A stretch of 64,000 nt of DNA from Thermomonospora echinospora (GTDB lineage Bacteria > Actinomycetota > Actinomycetes > Streptosporangiales > Streptosporangiaceae). Positions 7,510 through 17,100 of the stretch are shown here, in pieces. How positions within the stretch are numbered: position 1 is the first letter of the stretch; each line of letters opens with the position of its first letter. The position numbers and the translations under genes were made by a program. The notes below the pieces were generated by a model. The model did no database searches and had not been told where the DNA came from. It saw only the letters and a list, made by a program, of their open reading frames with translations. The stretch covers positions 372,001 through 436,000 of the forward strand of contig NZ_FNVO01000003.1 of the NCBI RefSeq assembly GCF_900108175.1, read 5' to 3'.

Positions 7510-8696
7510 GTCAGCTTCTCCAGTCGGTCGGCGGCGGCCCGCGCTCCCCCGGCGGTCCGGAAGGACGCCTGGACGGCACAGGCGGCGTGGCGGTAGGAGT
7601 CCTCGGTCAGCACGGTCGTGATCGCCTCCCGCAGTCGCGGTGGCCGGACGCGGAAGAACGGCACGACGATCCCCGCTCCCGCGCGGGCCACCTGATGGGC
7701 ATTGACCGGCTGGTCGTCCCGGATGGGGGCGACGACCAGCGGCAGGCCATGGGCGAGCGTCTCGCACACCGTGTTGTGGCCACCGTGGGAGACCACCGCT
7801 GACAGCCTCGGCAGCAGCGCCAACTGGGGGACATGCCGGCGGACCAGCACATTGGGCGGCGGATCGGGCACGGCCTCCGGCGGGGCGACGAAGACGGCCT
7901 GCACGTCCAGGCCCGCGACGGCCTCGGCGGCGACGCCGAAGAACCGTTCACGGGGGTCGGCGCTGACCGTGCCCAGCGAGACCAGGATGGCCGGGCGTTC
8001 GCCGTCCAGCCACCGCCACGGGAACGTGCCAGAGGAGGGGCGGCCCAGCGCGGGCCCGACGAACGCGTAGTGGTCGGGGCACCCCTCGGCCTCGTCCACG
8101 AGGGCGGGGGTGGAGAAGACCAGCACGAGATAGTCGGAGAATCGCAGGTCCATCGGGTCGGGGTCGCCGTACGCGCGCTGGAAGTCCTCGATGAGGTCGC
8201 CGGCCCACCGCTCGATCCTGGGGAAGGCCGCCATCGGCCGGGCCAGCTCCGCCGAGGTGGTCGCGGAGGTGGCCCACGGCAGGCCCCGGCGGCGCGCCAC
8301 GACGGGCGCGGCGAGCACCTGCTGGTCGGCGATGACGACGTGCGGTCGGAAGTCCTCGACGGCCGCCTCGACGCCCGGCATCATCACATGCCCGAGCGGG
8401 ACGATGAAGCCCTCCCACAGGAACCGGAACGCGGCCGGTCCGTGCAGCGCCCGCCCCTCCCGGCGGGCCGCCTCCAGCAGGGGCGTGAACTCCTCGCCGG
8501 GGGCCGGATACAGCCTGGCCCCGTTCCCCAGCAGCGGGCGGACGTCCGGCGGGTGGCCGACCCAGGCGACCTCGTGCCCGCGTCGGGCCAGTTCCGCGCC
8601 CACCGCCACGGTCGGGTTGACGTGCCCGGCCAGCGGCGGCACCGCGAACAGGAAGCGCGACCCGCGCGACCCGCCCCCCTGGAGCCCCGGGATCAC
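7506..8696 (-). CDS. UGT/MGT-family glycosyltransferase (GT1)
   Basis: 396 aa from a GTG overlapping the hydrolase stop (GTGA). The N-terminal acceptor domain has the macrolide-glycosyltransferase opening FLFAVPPLAGHVNPTVAVGA. The C-terminal donor domain has ILVSLGTVS, VSHGGHNTVCETLAHGLPLV and the nucleotide-sugar signature around IRDDQPVNAHQV. These enzymes move a sugar from an NDP-sugar to a hydroxyl of a lipid or polyketide. Position after two lipid-synthase genes, an ACP and a hydrolase suggests it glycosylates the chain made by them. Donor and acceptor cannot be read from the sequence. Confidence 0.9.
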   Translation of the reverse strand: MIPGLQGGGSRGSRFLFAVPPLAGHVNPTVAVGAELARRGHEVAWVGHPPDVRPLLGNGARLYPAPGEEFTPLLEAARREGRALHGPAAFRFLWEGFIVPLGHVMMPGVEAAVEDFRPHVVIADQQVLAAPVVARRRGLPWATSATTSAELARPMAAFPRIERWAGDLIEDFQRAYGDPDPMDLRFSDYLVLVFSTPALVDEAEGCPDHYAFVGPALGRPSSGTFPWRWLDGERPAILVSLGTVSADPRERFFGVAAEAVAGLDVQAVFVAPPEAVPDPPPNVLVRRHVPQLALLPRLSAVVSHGGHNTVCETLAHGLPLVVAPIRDDQPVNAHQVARAGAGIVVPFFRVRPPRLREAITTVLTEDSYRHAACAVQASFRTAGGARAAADRLEKLT

Positions 8697-9514
8697 GAGA
8701 CCTCCACGGGGACGCGCAGACCGGCACGGTCCGCCAGCCAGGGCAGCATGACGCCGAGCAGTTCCGCGGTGCCGTCGGTGAGGACCGTGTGGGCGTATCC
8801 GGCCATCTGGTGCAGGGAGCAGTCCGGGGCATGGCGGAGCAGGAGGCGTCCCGCGCCGGCGACCTCGGAGTGCTCCCCGTACACCGCCAGCACCGGGCAG
8901 GCCAGCCCGGTCAGGCCCGGCGGCGGGACCGGGTCGGCGGCGGCCAGGTCGGCCAGCAGGCTGGTGCCGTTGAGCAGCGCGGCGGCGGTGGCGGTCTGCC
9001 TGCCCTGGCGCCGCCAGCCGATCTCCAGGAGCCGTTCGGCGGTCCTCTCGTACTCCAGGGTCAGCGCGCTCTTGCCGAGCGTGTTGAGCATGTGCTCGTT
9101 CCAGTCCCCGGTGTGCCAGGCCGGGCCGTAGGCCTCGATCATCACCAGCCCGGCGACACGGCCGGGACGGGCCAGCGCGGCGTTCAGCGCGATCACCCCG
9201 CCGAAGCTGTTGGCGACCAGGTGGACCGGCCGCCGGTGGCCCAGCGCGTCGAGCACCCCGAACAGGTCGGCCACGCCGTCGGCGGCGGTGTAGCCGGTGG
9301 CGGGACGCTCCGACAGGCCGTGCCCGCGCAGGTCGTACAGCACGCAGTGCGCCCCGGCCCGGGCCAGCGGCCCGGCCAGCGTGTACAGGAAGCTGGTCAG
9401 GTTGTCGATGGCCAGGCCGTGCACGAACACCACCACCGGCGCGTCGCCGGCCGGCTCGGGAGGGCCGAGTTCCTGTACGTGGAAGCGGAGCCCGCGGGCG
9501 GTGACCTCAGGCAT
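8693..9514 (-). CDS. Alpha/beta-hydrolase (thioesterase- or acyltransferase-like)
   Basis: 273 aa. The ATG at 9514 starts eight bases inside the ACP gene and replaces a longer upstream start. Alpha/beta-hydrolase landmarks are the oxyanion loop VVFVHGLAIDN, the nucleophile elbow VANSFGGV (Ser), the acid near YGEHSEVAG and the catalytic His in MAGYAHTVLTD. No signal peptide. In lipid-synthase loci such proteins usually release or transfer the acyl chain from the carrier protein, which the position directly after the ACP supports. It could also be a hydrolase acting on the finished product. Confidence 0.85.
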   Translation of the reverse strand: MPEVTARGLRFHVQELGPPEPAGDAPVVVFVHGLAIDNLTSFLYTLAGPLARAGAHCVLYDLRGHGLSERPATGYTAADGVADLFGVLDALGHRRPVHLVANSFGGVIALNAALARPGRVAGLVMIEAYGPAWHTGDWNEHMLNTLGKSALTLEYERTAERLLEIGWRRQGRQTATAAALLNGTSLLADLAAADPVPPPGLTGLACPVLAVYGEHSEVAGAGRLLLRHAPDCSLHQMAGYAHTVLTDGTAELLGVMLPWLADRAGLRVPVEVS

Positions 9515-9797
9515 GTGCCGCCGCCAGCCGCCGCTCGACATGGTCGACGAGGTCGCCGACGGTCAGGGCCGCCAGCCGGTCCAGGTCCATCCCGGCGAAG
9601 AAGCCCGGCAGATCCACCAGGTCGCCGTACCGCCGCCGGACCCGGTCGGCCAGCGCCACGAACTCGATGCTCTCCAGGGCCAGGTCCCCCGCGAACGTGG
9701 TGTCCCGGCCGACCCGCAGCACCGGCAGCAGGTCGTGGCCGATCACCTCGCCCAGCATCCCGGTGACCTCGGCCAGGACGTCCGGCTGGTGTGCCAT
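9507..9797 (-). CDS. Discrete acyl carrier protein
   Basis: 96 aa, a typical size for a free ACP. The phosphopantetheine attachment site is LALESIEFVALADRVRRRYG, with Ser in ESI where DSL is usual. It lies 45 bases after the KS-AT-DH-PPTase gene, whose C-terminal phosphopantetheinyl transferase could activate it. It probably supplies a starter unit or receives the finished chain for release by the adjacent hydrolase. Confidence 0.9.
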   Translation of the reverse strand: MAHQPDVLAEVTGMLGEVIGHDLLPVLRVGRDTTFAGDLALESIEFVALADRVRRRYGDLVDLPGFFAGMDLDRLAALTVGDLVDHVERRLAAAHA

Positions 9798-9842
9798 GTG
9801 CTCAACTCCTCGTTTCCGTTGCGGCCGCCGCGGTCCCCGGCC

Positions 9843-12800
9843 TCATGCGTCCTCGGGCCGCGGCGCGACGGTCCAGGTGACGACGTGCCCGTCCACCAGG
9901 CAGGTCTGCACGGCCGTCACCTCGCCTCCGGTGACCACCAGCAGCCGGTCCCCGTCGGCGGCGGTGACCACGAAGTCCTGCGGCCTGCCCTGCAGCCCGG
10001 TGCCGGCGGCCTTGGCGGCGGCCTCCTTGGCGGTCCACAACCGAGTGACGGCGGTGGCCCGGTCGGTGTCGGGCCGTTCGGCCAGCCGCTCCAGCAGCGC
10101 CCGCTCGGTCTCGGTCAGCGCGACCCCCTCGATCGGCGCGCTGTCGGTCCTGACCGCCTCCACGTCGATGCCGGCCGGCTGCGGGGCGGGCCGGACGAGC
10201 GCGGCGGCCAGGTCCGCAGTGTGCGCGATCGACACCGACAGGCGGGCGTCGAAGGGGCCCCTCACCTCGGGCCGGCCGGCGGCGTCATTGTGCACGGTCA
10301 GCTCGGCCGGGAACAGCGGGCCGTGCCCCTGCTCCCACAGCCAGTGCCGGACGGCGTCCTTGACGGCGATCCGGCCGAGCAGCCACGGGCCCTGGGCGCG
10401 CCCGGCGAGCCGGTCGTACTCGGCGCGTTCGGCGGCGCACAGGTAGTGCCGCATCAGCAGGTCCCGCGAGGACGCCCCGTCCCAGTGCCGGCGGGCCAGG
10501 CACCAGCCGCCGGGCTGCGGCTCGCCGACGCCGGAGACCTCGGGGGTGAACTTCATCCGCCAGACCGCCTCGTCGGTGTAGAAGCGGTGCGTCGTCCAGC
10601 CGTCGACGCGTCCCCACACCGTGCCGTCGGCGCGGACGAGTTCGGCGTCGCACCGGACAGTGGTGTCGGAGACGGTGCGGTTCCAGACAGTGACGTCCAG
10701 GCGCTCCCCTTCGGGCGGCTGCGGGCCGTACCAGGTGACCCGCTCGATGCCGACGGGGAACACCGTCTGGTCCTTGTCCCCGTACACCTGGATCCAGTGG
10801 CCGCACAGTTGCCCGGCGGCGTCCATCAGCGCGCCCGGCGCGGGTAGCGCGACCACCCCGGCGCGCAGCCCGTCCCCGGCCAGTGTGCGGATGTCCTGGA
10901 CGCCCTGGTAGCGGGGGCCGTGGAACATCCACCGCTCGGCGTAGAACCGCTCGGCGGTCACGGCGGGCGGCCCCTCCCCGGTCAGCGGGGTACGGTCGGG
11001 CTCGGGCGGGCTCGAGTACCGGTCGGCCAGCAGCACGACCCCGTCGGTGTAGTCGCCGACGCGGACCTCGACCCGGCCGGGCGCGGTCACCCGGGCGTGG
11101 ACGGCGGTGGTGGTGGGCGGCGCGGCGACCACCCAGCGCAGCGCCCGCACGTTCTCGAAGCCGGTGACGACCTGGCCGGGCAGCAGTTCGCGGGCGGTCT
11201 CGGCCATCACCTCCAGCAGCGTGGTCAGCGGGACCACGGGGAAGCGGTCGGAGGAGTCGGGCCAGCCGGCGCGCTGCGCGATCAGGCAGTGGTCGGCGAC
11301 GTAGGGCATGGTCTCCAGCGAGAAGACCCGCGACCGGGTCGGCTCGGCCGCGCGGTCCCGCCCGGACCCCGCGTCCAGCGCCTCCAGGACGGTGCGCGCG
11401 CCGGTGACGGTGTCGCGCACCAGCGCGTCGAACTCCGCCATGACCGGGGTGTCGGCGGGCAGCGCGGGAGGCTGCTCGGCGGCCGTGTCGATCAGCGGGG
11501 GCACCGCGTCCTTCAACCGGATCAGCGGGGTGCCCAGGTCCAGCCGCAGCCCCGGGGCGGCGGTCTGGGCGGGCGGGGCGCCGCCGGTGTCCCCGTCCGT
11601 GCCGTATCCGTCGACCCACAGGGCGGCGGCCACGCAGTGGAGCTGGGCCAGGCCGTCGCGCGCCGGGACGTTGGCGGCGATGGCCAGGTGTTCGCGCGAG
11701 CCGAGCCGGTCGTCCACGAACCCGGTCAGGCCGCCCGGCCCGACCTGCACGAACGCCCGGACTCCGGCGTCGGTGTAGAGCCGCTCGATCAGCTCGCTGA
11801 ACCGCACCGGCTCCAGCACGTGCCGCACCACCAGGTCCCGCACCTCGTCGGGACGCTCCGGGAACGGCGCGGTGGTGGTGGCCGACCACACCGGCACGGT
11901 CGGCCGCTCGACGGGCAGCACGTCGAAGGAGGCGCGCACCGCGTCCAGGTATCCGGCCGCCATCGGGGTGTGGAAGCCGGAGCGGAACGGCAGTTCCTGC
12001 CCCAGCACTCCCTCGGCGCCGAGCCGTTGCAGCACCTCGCGGACGGCCCCGGGCGGGCCGCAGATGACCGACTGGTGGGGGCAGTTGTCGTGGCTGACGG
12101 TGACGCCGTCCACCCCGTCGACGGCCTCGGCCGCCCGGCCCGCCCCGCAGCCCAGCGCCCCGTAGATCACGTCGGGGACGTGCACCGGCCGCTCGTCCAG
12201 CGCGGCCAGGAAGGCGTCGGCCGCGTCCGGCGGGTACATCCCGGCGACGATCATGGCGGTCCACTCGCCGAGGCTGTGCCCGGCCACCAGGTCCGGCTCG
12301 ACCCCCAGCTCCCGCAGCGCGGCGGCCAGCAGCCGGCCGACCCCGATGACGTCGACGGCGTGGCCCAGCAGGTCGCCGCGGCCGGTCAGGCGGGGCCGGG
12401 GCAGCCCAAAACGCTCACCGACCCCGTCCACGCGGGGCCGGAAGACCGGCTCGAAGCCGGGGAACAGGAACGCCGTCATCCCACCGCCCGGGGCCAGCAG
12501 CGGCCGGGGCGTGAACCAGATGTCGCCACGTCCCCGCCAGGGCCGGCCGCGCGCCACGATGGTGCGGGCCAGCGCCAGGCGCTGCGGCTCGGGCGCCGCG
12601 ACCGCCAGCCGGCAGGGGCCCTCGCCCGTCACCGTGCCGGTCCGGGCGACCAGCGCCGGGTCCGGCTCGGCCAGCAGCGCGGCCAGCTCGTCGGGCGAGG
12701 CCGCCGCCAGCCGCAGCACCCCGCCGGCCTGCTCGGCCCCGGCACGGCGGGGACGCCGGGACAGCCGGGCGCGCACCGAGGCGGGCGCCTCCTCCAGCAC

Positions 12801-14177
12801 CAGGTGGGCGTTGGCCCCGCCGAAGCCGAAGGCGTTGACGGCGGCGCGGCGGGGGACGCCCGGCCCGGCCTCCCACTCGGCCGGCTCGCGGACGGGCCGG
12901 AACCGGGTGCCCTCCAGGGCCGGATGCGGCTCCTCGACGTGCAGGGTGGGCGGCAGCACCCCGTCGTGCACGGCGAACGCCGCCTTGATCAGCCCGGCCA
13001 CGCCGCCGGCCGGCATGGCGTGGCCGATCATCGACTTGACGGTGCCCAGGCCGACGGGCGGGCCGCCGGTGCCGAAGACGCGGCGTAGGGTCTGCAGTTC
13101 CGTGCCGTCCCCGGCCGGAGTCGCGGTGCCGTGCGCCTCCACCAGGCCCAGGCCGCCCGGCTCGCGCGGGTCCAGCCCGGCGTCCCGCCAGGCCCGCTCC
13201 ACCGCCAGCACCTGGCCGTCGATCAGCGGGCTCATCAGCCCGGCGGCGCGCCCGTCGCTGGCGCAGCCCACCCCGCGGATCACCGCGTAGACGCGGTCCC
13301 CGTCGCGCTGGGCGTCCTCCAGCCGCTTGAGCAGCAGCATGCCGGTGCCCTCGGCCAGCAGCGTGCCGTCGGCCGACCGGTCGAACGGGCGGATCCGCCC
13401 GCTGGGGCTCAGCGCCCGCAGCTGGCTGAACAGGCTCCACACCGTCACGTGGTGGGCGTGGTGGACGGCCCCGGCCAGCATCGCGTCGCACTGTCCGGTA
13501 CGCAGCGCCCGCACCGCGTGCTCGACCGCCAGCAGCGCCGACGCGCAGGCGGCGTCCACGGTGTAGGCGGGGCCGCGCAGGTCGAAGCGGTTGGCGATGC
13601 GGGCGGCGGCGAAGCTGGGCACCAGCCCGGTCGAGCCGTCGGGCCGGTCCGGGCCCAGCCGCTCGCAGAACGCCCGCCGGATCTCCTCCAACCGGTCCGC
13701 GCCCAGCCCGGGCACCAGGTCCTCCAGCGCGGCGACGAGCTGACGCGAGGTGTGCACCCGCTGGTCGAAGCGGGCCAGGCCGGGGGTGAGGTAGCCGCCC
13801 CGGCCGATCACGACGCCGACCCGGAACCGGTCGGGCAGCCGTTCCTCCCCGCCCGCGTCGGCGATGGCCTCGGCGGCGGTGCGCAGCGCCAGCAGCTGGT
13901 CGGGCTCGATGCCGTCGACGGAGGCGGGCATGATCCCGAACCCGGTCGGGTCGAAGGTGGCCAGCTCGTCCACGAACCCCCCGCGGCGGCAGTAGAACCG
14001 GCCGCTGCGCGGAGCCCCCTCGTAGGCGTCCGGGTCGTAGTAGACCTGCGGATCCCACCGGTGCGGGGGGACGTCGGTGATGGCGTCCACGCCCGCCCGG
14101 ATGTTCCGCCAGAACCCGCGCGCCGTCCCCGCCCCGGGGAACACCGCGCCCATGCCCACGATCGCGATCGGCGTCAT
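9843..14177 (-). CDS. PUFA-synthase-like iterative synthase subunit: KS-AT-DH-PPTase
   Basis: 1444 aa from an ATG overlapping the stop of the first synthase (ATGA). Domains: ketosynthase 1-460 with Cys211 (DAACASALL), His349 (EAHGTATPAGD) and His386 (KSMIGHAMPAGG); acyltransferase about 565-830 with Ser635 (GHSLGEW); hot-dog dehydratase about 945-1210 with His963 (ADHCLIAQ) and a candidate Asp1119 (ALMDAAGQL); Sfp-type phosphopantetheinyl transferase about 1220-1444 with GIDVE at 1336-1340 and WTAKEAAAK at 1381-1389. No carrier domain is present in this subunit. The fused PPTase can load the ACP of the partner subunit and the free ACP. The layout recalls actinobacterial secondary-lipid (Pfa-like) synthases rather than modular PKSs. 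All KS catalytic residues are intact. The product is unknown. Confidence 0.93.
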   Translation of the reverse strand: MTPIAIVGMGAVFPGAGTARGFWRNIRAGVDAITDVPPHRWDPQVYYDPDAYEGAPRSGRFYCRRGGFVDELATFDPTGFGIMPASVDGIEPDQLLALRTAAEAIADAGGEERLPDRFRVGVVIGRGGYLTPGLARFDQRVHTSRQLVAALEDLVPGLGADRLEEIRRAFCERLGPDRPDGSTGLVPSFAAARIANRFDLRGPAYTVDAACASALLAVEHAVRALRTGQCDAMLAGAVHHAHHVTVWSLFSQLRALSPSGRIRPFDRSADGTLLAEGTGMLLLKRLEDAQRDGDRVYAVIRGVGCASDGRAAGLMSPLIDGQVLAVERAWRDAGLDPREPGGLGLVEAHGTATPAGDGTELQTLRRVFGTGGPPVGLGTVKSMIGHAMPAGGVAGLIKAAFAVHDGVLPPTLHVEEPHPALEGTRFRPVREPAEWEAGPGVPRRAAVNAFGFGGANAHLVLEEAPASVRARLSRRPRRAGAEQAGGVLRLAAASPDELAALLAEPDPALVARTGTVTGEGPCRLAVAAPEPQRLALARTIVARGRPWRGRGDIWFTPRPLLAPGGGMTAFLFPGFEPVFRPRVDGVGERFGLPRPRLTGRGDLLGHAVDVIGVGRLLAAALRELGVEPDLVAGHSLGEWTAMIVAGMYPPDAADAFLAALDERPVHVPDVIYGALGCGAGRAAEAVDGVDGVTVSHDNCPHQSVICGPPGAVREVLQRLGAEGVLGQELPFRSGFHTPMAAGYLDAVRASFDVLPVERPTVPVWSATTTAPFPERPDEVRDLVVRHVLEPVRFSELIERLYTDAGVRAFVQVGPGGLTGFVDDRLGSREHLAIAANVPARDGLAQLHCVAAALWVDGYGTDGDTGGAPPAQTAAPGLRLDLGTPLIRLKDAVPPLIDTAAEQPPALPADTPVMAEFDALVRDTVTGARTVLEALDAGSGRDRAAEPTRSRVFSLETMPYVADHCLIAQRAGWPDSSDRFPVVPLTTLLEVMAETARELLPGQVVTGFENVRALRWVVAAPPTTTAVHARVTAPGRVEVRVGDYTDGVVLLADRYSSPPEPDRTPLTGEGPPAVTAERFYAERWMFHGPRYQGVQDIRTLAGDGLRAGVVALPAPGALMDAAGQLCGHWIQVYGDKDQTVFPVGIERVTWYGPQPPEGERLDVTVWNRTVSDTTVRCDAELVRADGTVWGRVDGWTTHRFYTDEAVWRMKFTPEVSGVGEPQPGGWCLARRHWDGASSRDLLMRHYLCAAERAEYDRLAGRAQGPWLLGRIAVKDAVRHWLWEQGHGPLFPAELTVHNDAAGRPEVRGPFDARLSVSIAHTADLAAALVRPAPQPAGIDVEAVRTDSAPIEGVALTETERALLERLAERPDTDRATAVTRLWTAKEAAAKAAGTGLQGRPQDFVVTAADGDRLLVVTGGEVTAVQTCLVDGHVVTWTVAPRPEDA

Positions 14178-17100
14178 GGCGTGTCCCCGGTGAGGACGAC
14201 CTGTGGCTCGGTGCCGCCGGCGATCTCCCGGAGCAGGGCCCGCACGGCGGCGTCGGGGTCCAGCAGGGCGGTGCCGCGCCGGGCGTACTCGCGGGCCAGC
14301 TCGGGCGTGACCATACCGCCGCCCGCCCACGGCCCCCAGTCGGCCACCAGCACCCGGCCGTGCAGGCGGGTCCGCCACACGTGGGCCAGGGTGGCGCAGG
14401 CGTCGTTGGCGGCGGCGTAGTCGGCCTGCCCCCGGTTGCCCAGCGTTCCGGCCACGCTGCCGAAGACCACGAAGAAGCCCAGGTCCGGGCGGACCGCGTC
14501 GGCCAGGGTCCGGGCGGCCCCGGCCTTGGTCTCGTAGACGCGGGCGAAGGAGGCCAGGTCCTTGTCGCGGACCAGCCGGTCCTCCAGCACCCCGGCGCCG
14601 TGGACCACGCCGTCGAGCCGCCCGTGCCGGGCGTACACGTCCTCGACGGCGGCGCGCACCGCCTGCGGGTCGCACACGTCGAGCGCGTGGTAGCGGACGG
14701 ACGCGGCGGCGCCGTCCAACGCGGCCAGGGTGGCGCGCACCTCCCGCCCGGCCAGGACCCGCCGGACGGCGGCCTCGATCTCGGCGGGGGCGCGGCCGCC
14801 CTGCCGGGCGAGCACCCGGCGCAGCGCCGTCTCGTCGACGGCCGTGGCCAACGCCGGGTCCTCGGCGTGCTCCGGCACCGGGGTACGGCCGATGATCTCG
14901 ATGTGGCAGCCGGTGGCCGCGGCGAGCGCGCACGAGACGCGGGCGGTGATGCCCCGGGCCCCTCCGGTGAGGAGGACGACGCCGTCCCGGTCCAGGGGGA
15001 GGGACGCCTCGCCGGCGAGTTCCTCCGGGACCAGTGCGAGGGTGCGGCGGGCGTCGCCCTCGTACCCGACGACGACCGGGCCGGGCTCGCCCAGCAGCTC
15101 GGCGACGAGCCGTTCCGCCAGGGCCCACGGGTCGTCGCCGGTGTTCAGGTCCACCGCCCGCACCAGCGCCTCGGGATACTCCAGCGCCAGCGTGCGGGCC
15201 AGCCCGCGCAGCCCCGCCCCGGTGACGGCGTCGGGCGAACCGTCGTGGCCGAACGTGCCGCCGGTGCCGGTCACCAGCAGCAGGCGGCCGGTCCCGCCCA
15301 GCAGCGCGTCGCGGATCCCGCCGTACACGCCGGGCAGGACGGGCGGGCCGGACGGGCGCAGTGCGGCGAGGTGGATCACGGCGTCGGCGCGGCCGTCCAC
15401 CTCCGGGGCGACGCGGACGTGCGCGCCGTGGCGGTCAAGCAGGGCGGCCAGCTCCGGCGCCACGCCCCGGCCGTCGTCCACGACCAGGCATCGCCGGCCG
15501 GTCAGCGGGCCGGGGCCCGGCGGCGGCGCGGCGAGCGCGGGCAGCTCCGCCGGGCGGACCACGTGCCGGCGCGGCGGCACGGCCGCCGGGGCGGCGGGCG
15601 CCGGTCGTGGGGCGGTCCCGCCCTTGCCCCGGCCTCCGTTCTCGCCCCGGTCCCCGCCCTCGCGCAGATGGCCGCCGAGCCAGGTCACCATCTCGTCGAT
15701 GGTCCTGATCCGCGACAGCCGCTCGACCACCGGCTCGCCGGGGCCGCCGCCCGGCGCGGCCAGCCCCACCTGGTCGGCCAGGTCCCCGATGATCTCGGTG
15801 CGCTTGATGGAATCGATGGACAGGTCGGCCTCCAGGTCCAGGCCGGTGGCGAGCATGTCCTCCGGATAGCCGGTCCGCGCGCTGATCACAGCGAGGACCT
15901 GCTCGCGCAGGCTCTCCGCCGGGGCCTCGGCACGCCGCGGCCCGGGGACCCCGCCCTCGGTGCCGGGGTCGTCGCCCTGCGGGACGGGCCGGGGCGGGGG
16001 CACGTGCGGCGACGGGGCCGTGGCGGGCACCGGGTCCTTCCTGGGCGGCGGGACGGGGGCACCCAGGTAGCCGAGCACGACGTCGCGCTGCGCCGCCGCC
16101 AGCTCGCGGCTCATCCGCAGGTACTCCAGGACGGCGGTGTCGCGGTCGGGCGGCCGTAGAGCCGGGGCGGCGATCCGCTCGGCCGGGCGCAGCCCGTTCA
16201 CCGGATGGCCGCCGTCGGCGGTGCGGACGAGGTGGCCGTCGACGACCCACCCGGGCCGGGCGGGCGGCTCGGCCGGCAGGACGTTCGCGTCGCGGCCGGC
16301 GAACAGCGGCAGCGGGTTGACCTCGACGCCGGCGGCGGCCAGCTCGGCCAGCGCCAGCAGCAGGCCGTGCAGCCCGGCCAGGCCGCGGCCCGCCCCGTCG
16401 GCGGGACGGTCGCAGGCGACCACGGTGTGCGGGCGGTCGGCGAGGATCCGGCCGACCAGCCGGGTCAGCACCCGGCCCGGGCCGGCCTCGACGAACACCC
16501 GGGCCCCGGCGGCGTACATGGCCTCGATCTGCTCGACGAAGCGCACCGGCGCGGCGACCTGCTCGGCCAGGGTGGCGGCCAGCAGTTCCGGCGCCGTGTG
16601 GTACGGGGCGGCCGTGGCGTTGGACCACACCGGGAAGGCGGGCGAGTGCAGCCGCCGCCCGGCCAGCTCCACGCTCAGCCCGGTCGCCGCTCCCCCGGCC
16701 AGCGGACTGTGGAACGCACAGGCCACCGGGATCCGCTCGGCCGCCAGCCCCTCGGCGGCCAGCGCCCGCACTGCCTCCTCGACGGCGGCCGTGGGCCCGG
16801 AGATCACCACCTGCCGGGGAGCGTTGTGGTTGGCGACGACCACCCGGGGCAGCCCGCCGATCACCGCGCGCACCTCGTCGACAGTGGCGGCGACGGCGGC
16901 CATCGTGCCGGGGTCGCCGTCCCCGCTGTCCCGCACCGAGCTCAGGATCGCCTCCGCGCGGGCGGCGCTCAGCCCGATGAGGTCGTCCTCACCGAACACC
17001 CCGGCCGCGCACAGCGCGACCAGCTCGCCGTAGCTGTGCCCGGCCGCCATGTCGGGGTGCACGCCCAGTTCGGTCAGCAGCCGGTGGACGGCCAGGCCGG

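Noticed and set aside
10285-12264. Long open frames overlapping the lipid-synthase genes on both strands
   Set aside because: They are very Arg/Pro/Gly-rich and show no motifs. They are frame shadows of the high-GC coding DNA of the KS-AT-DH-PPTase gene.
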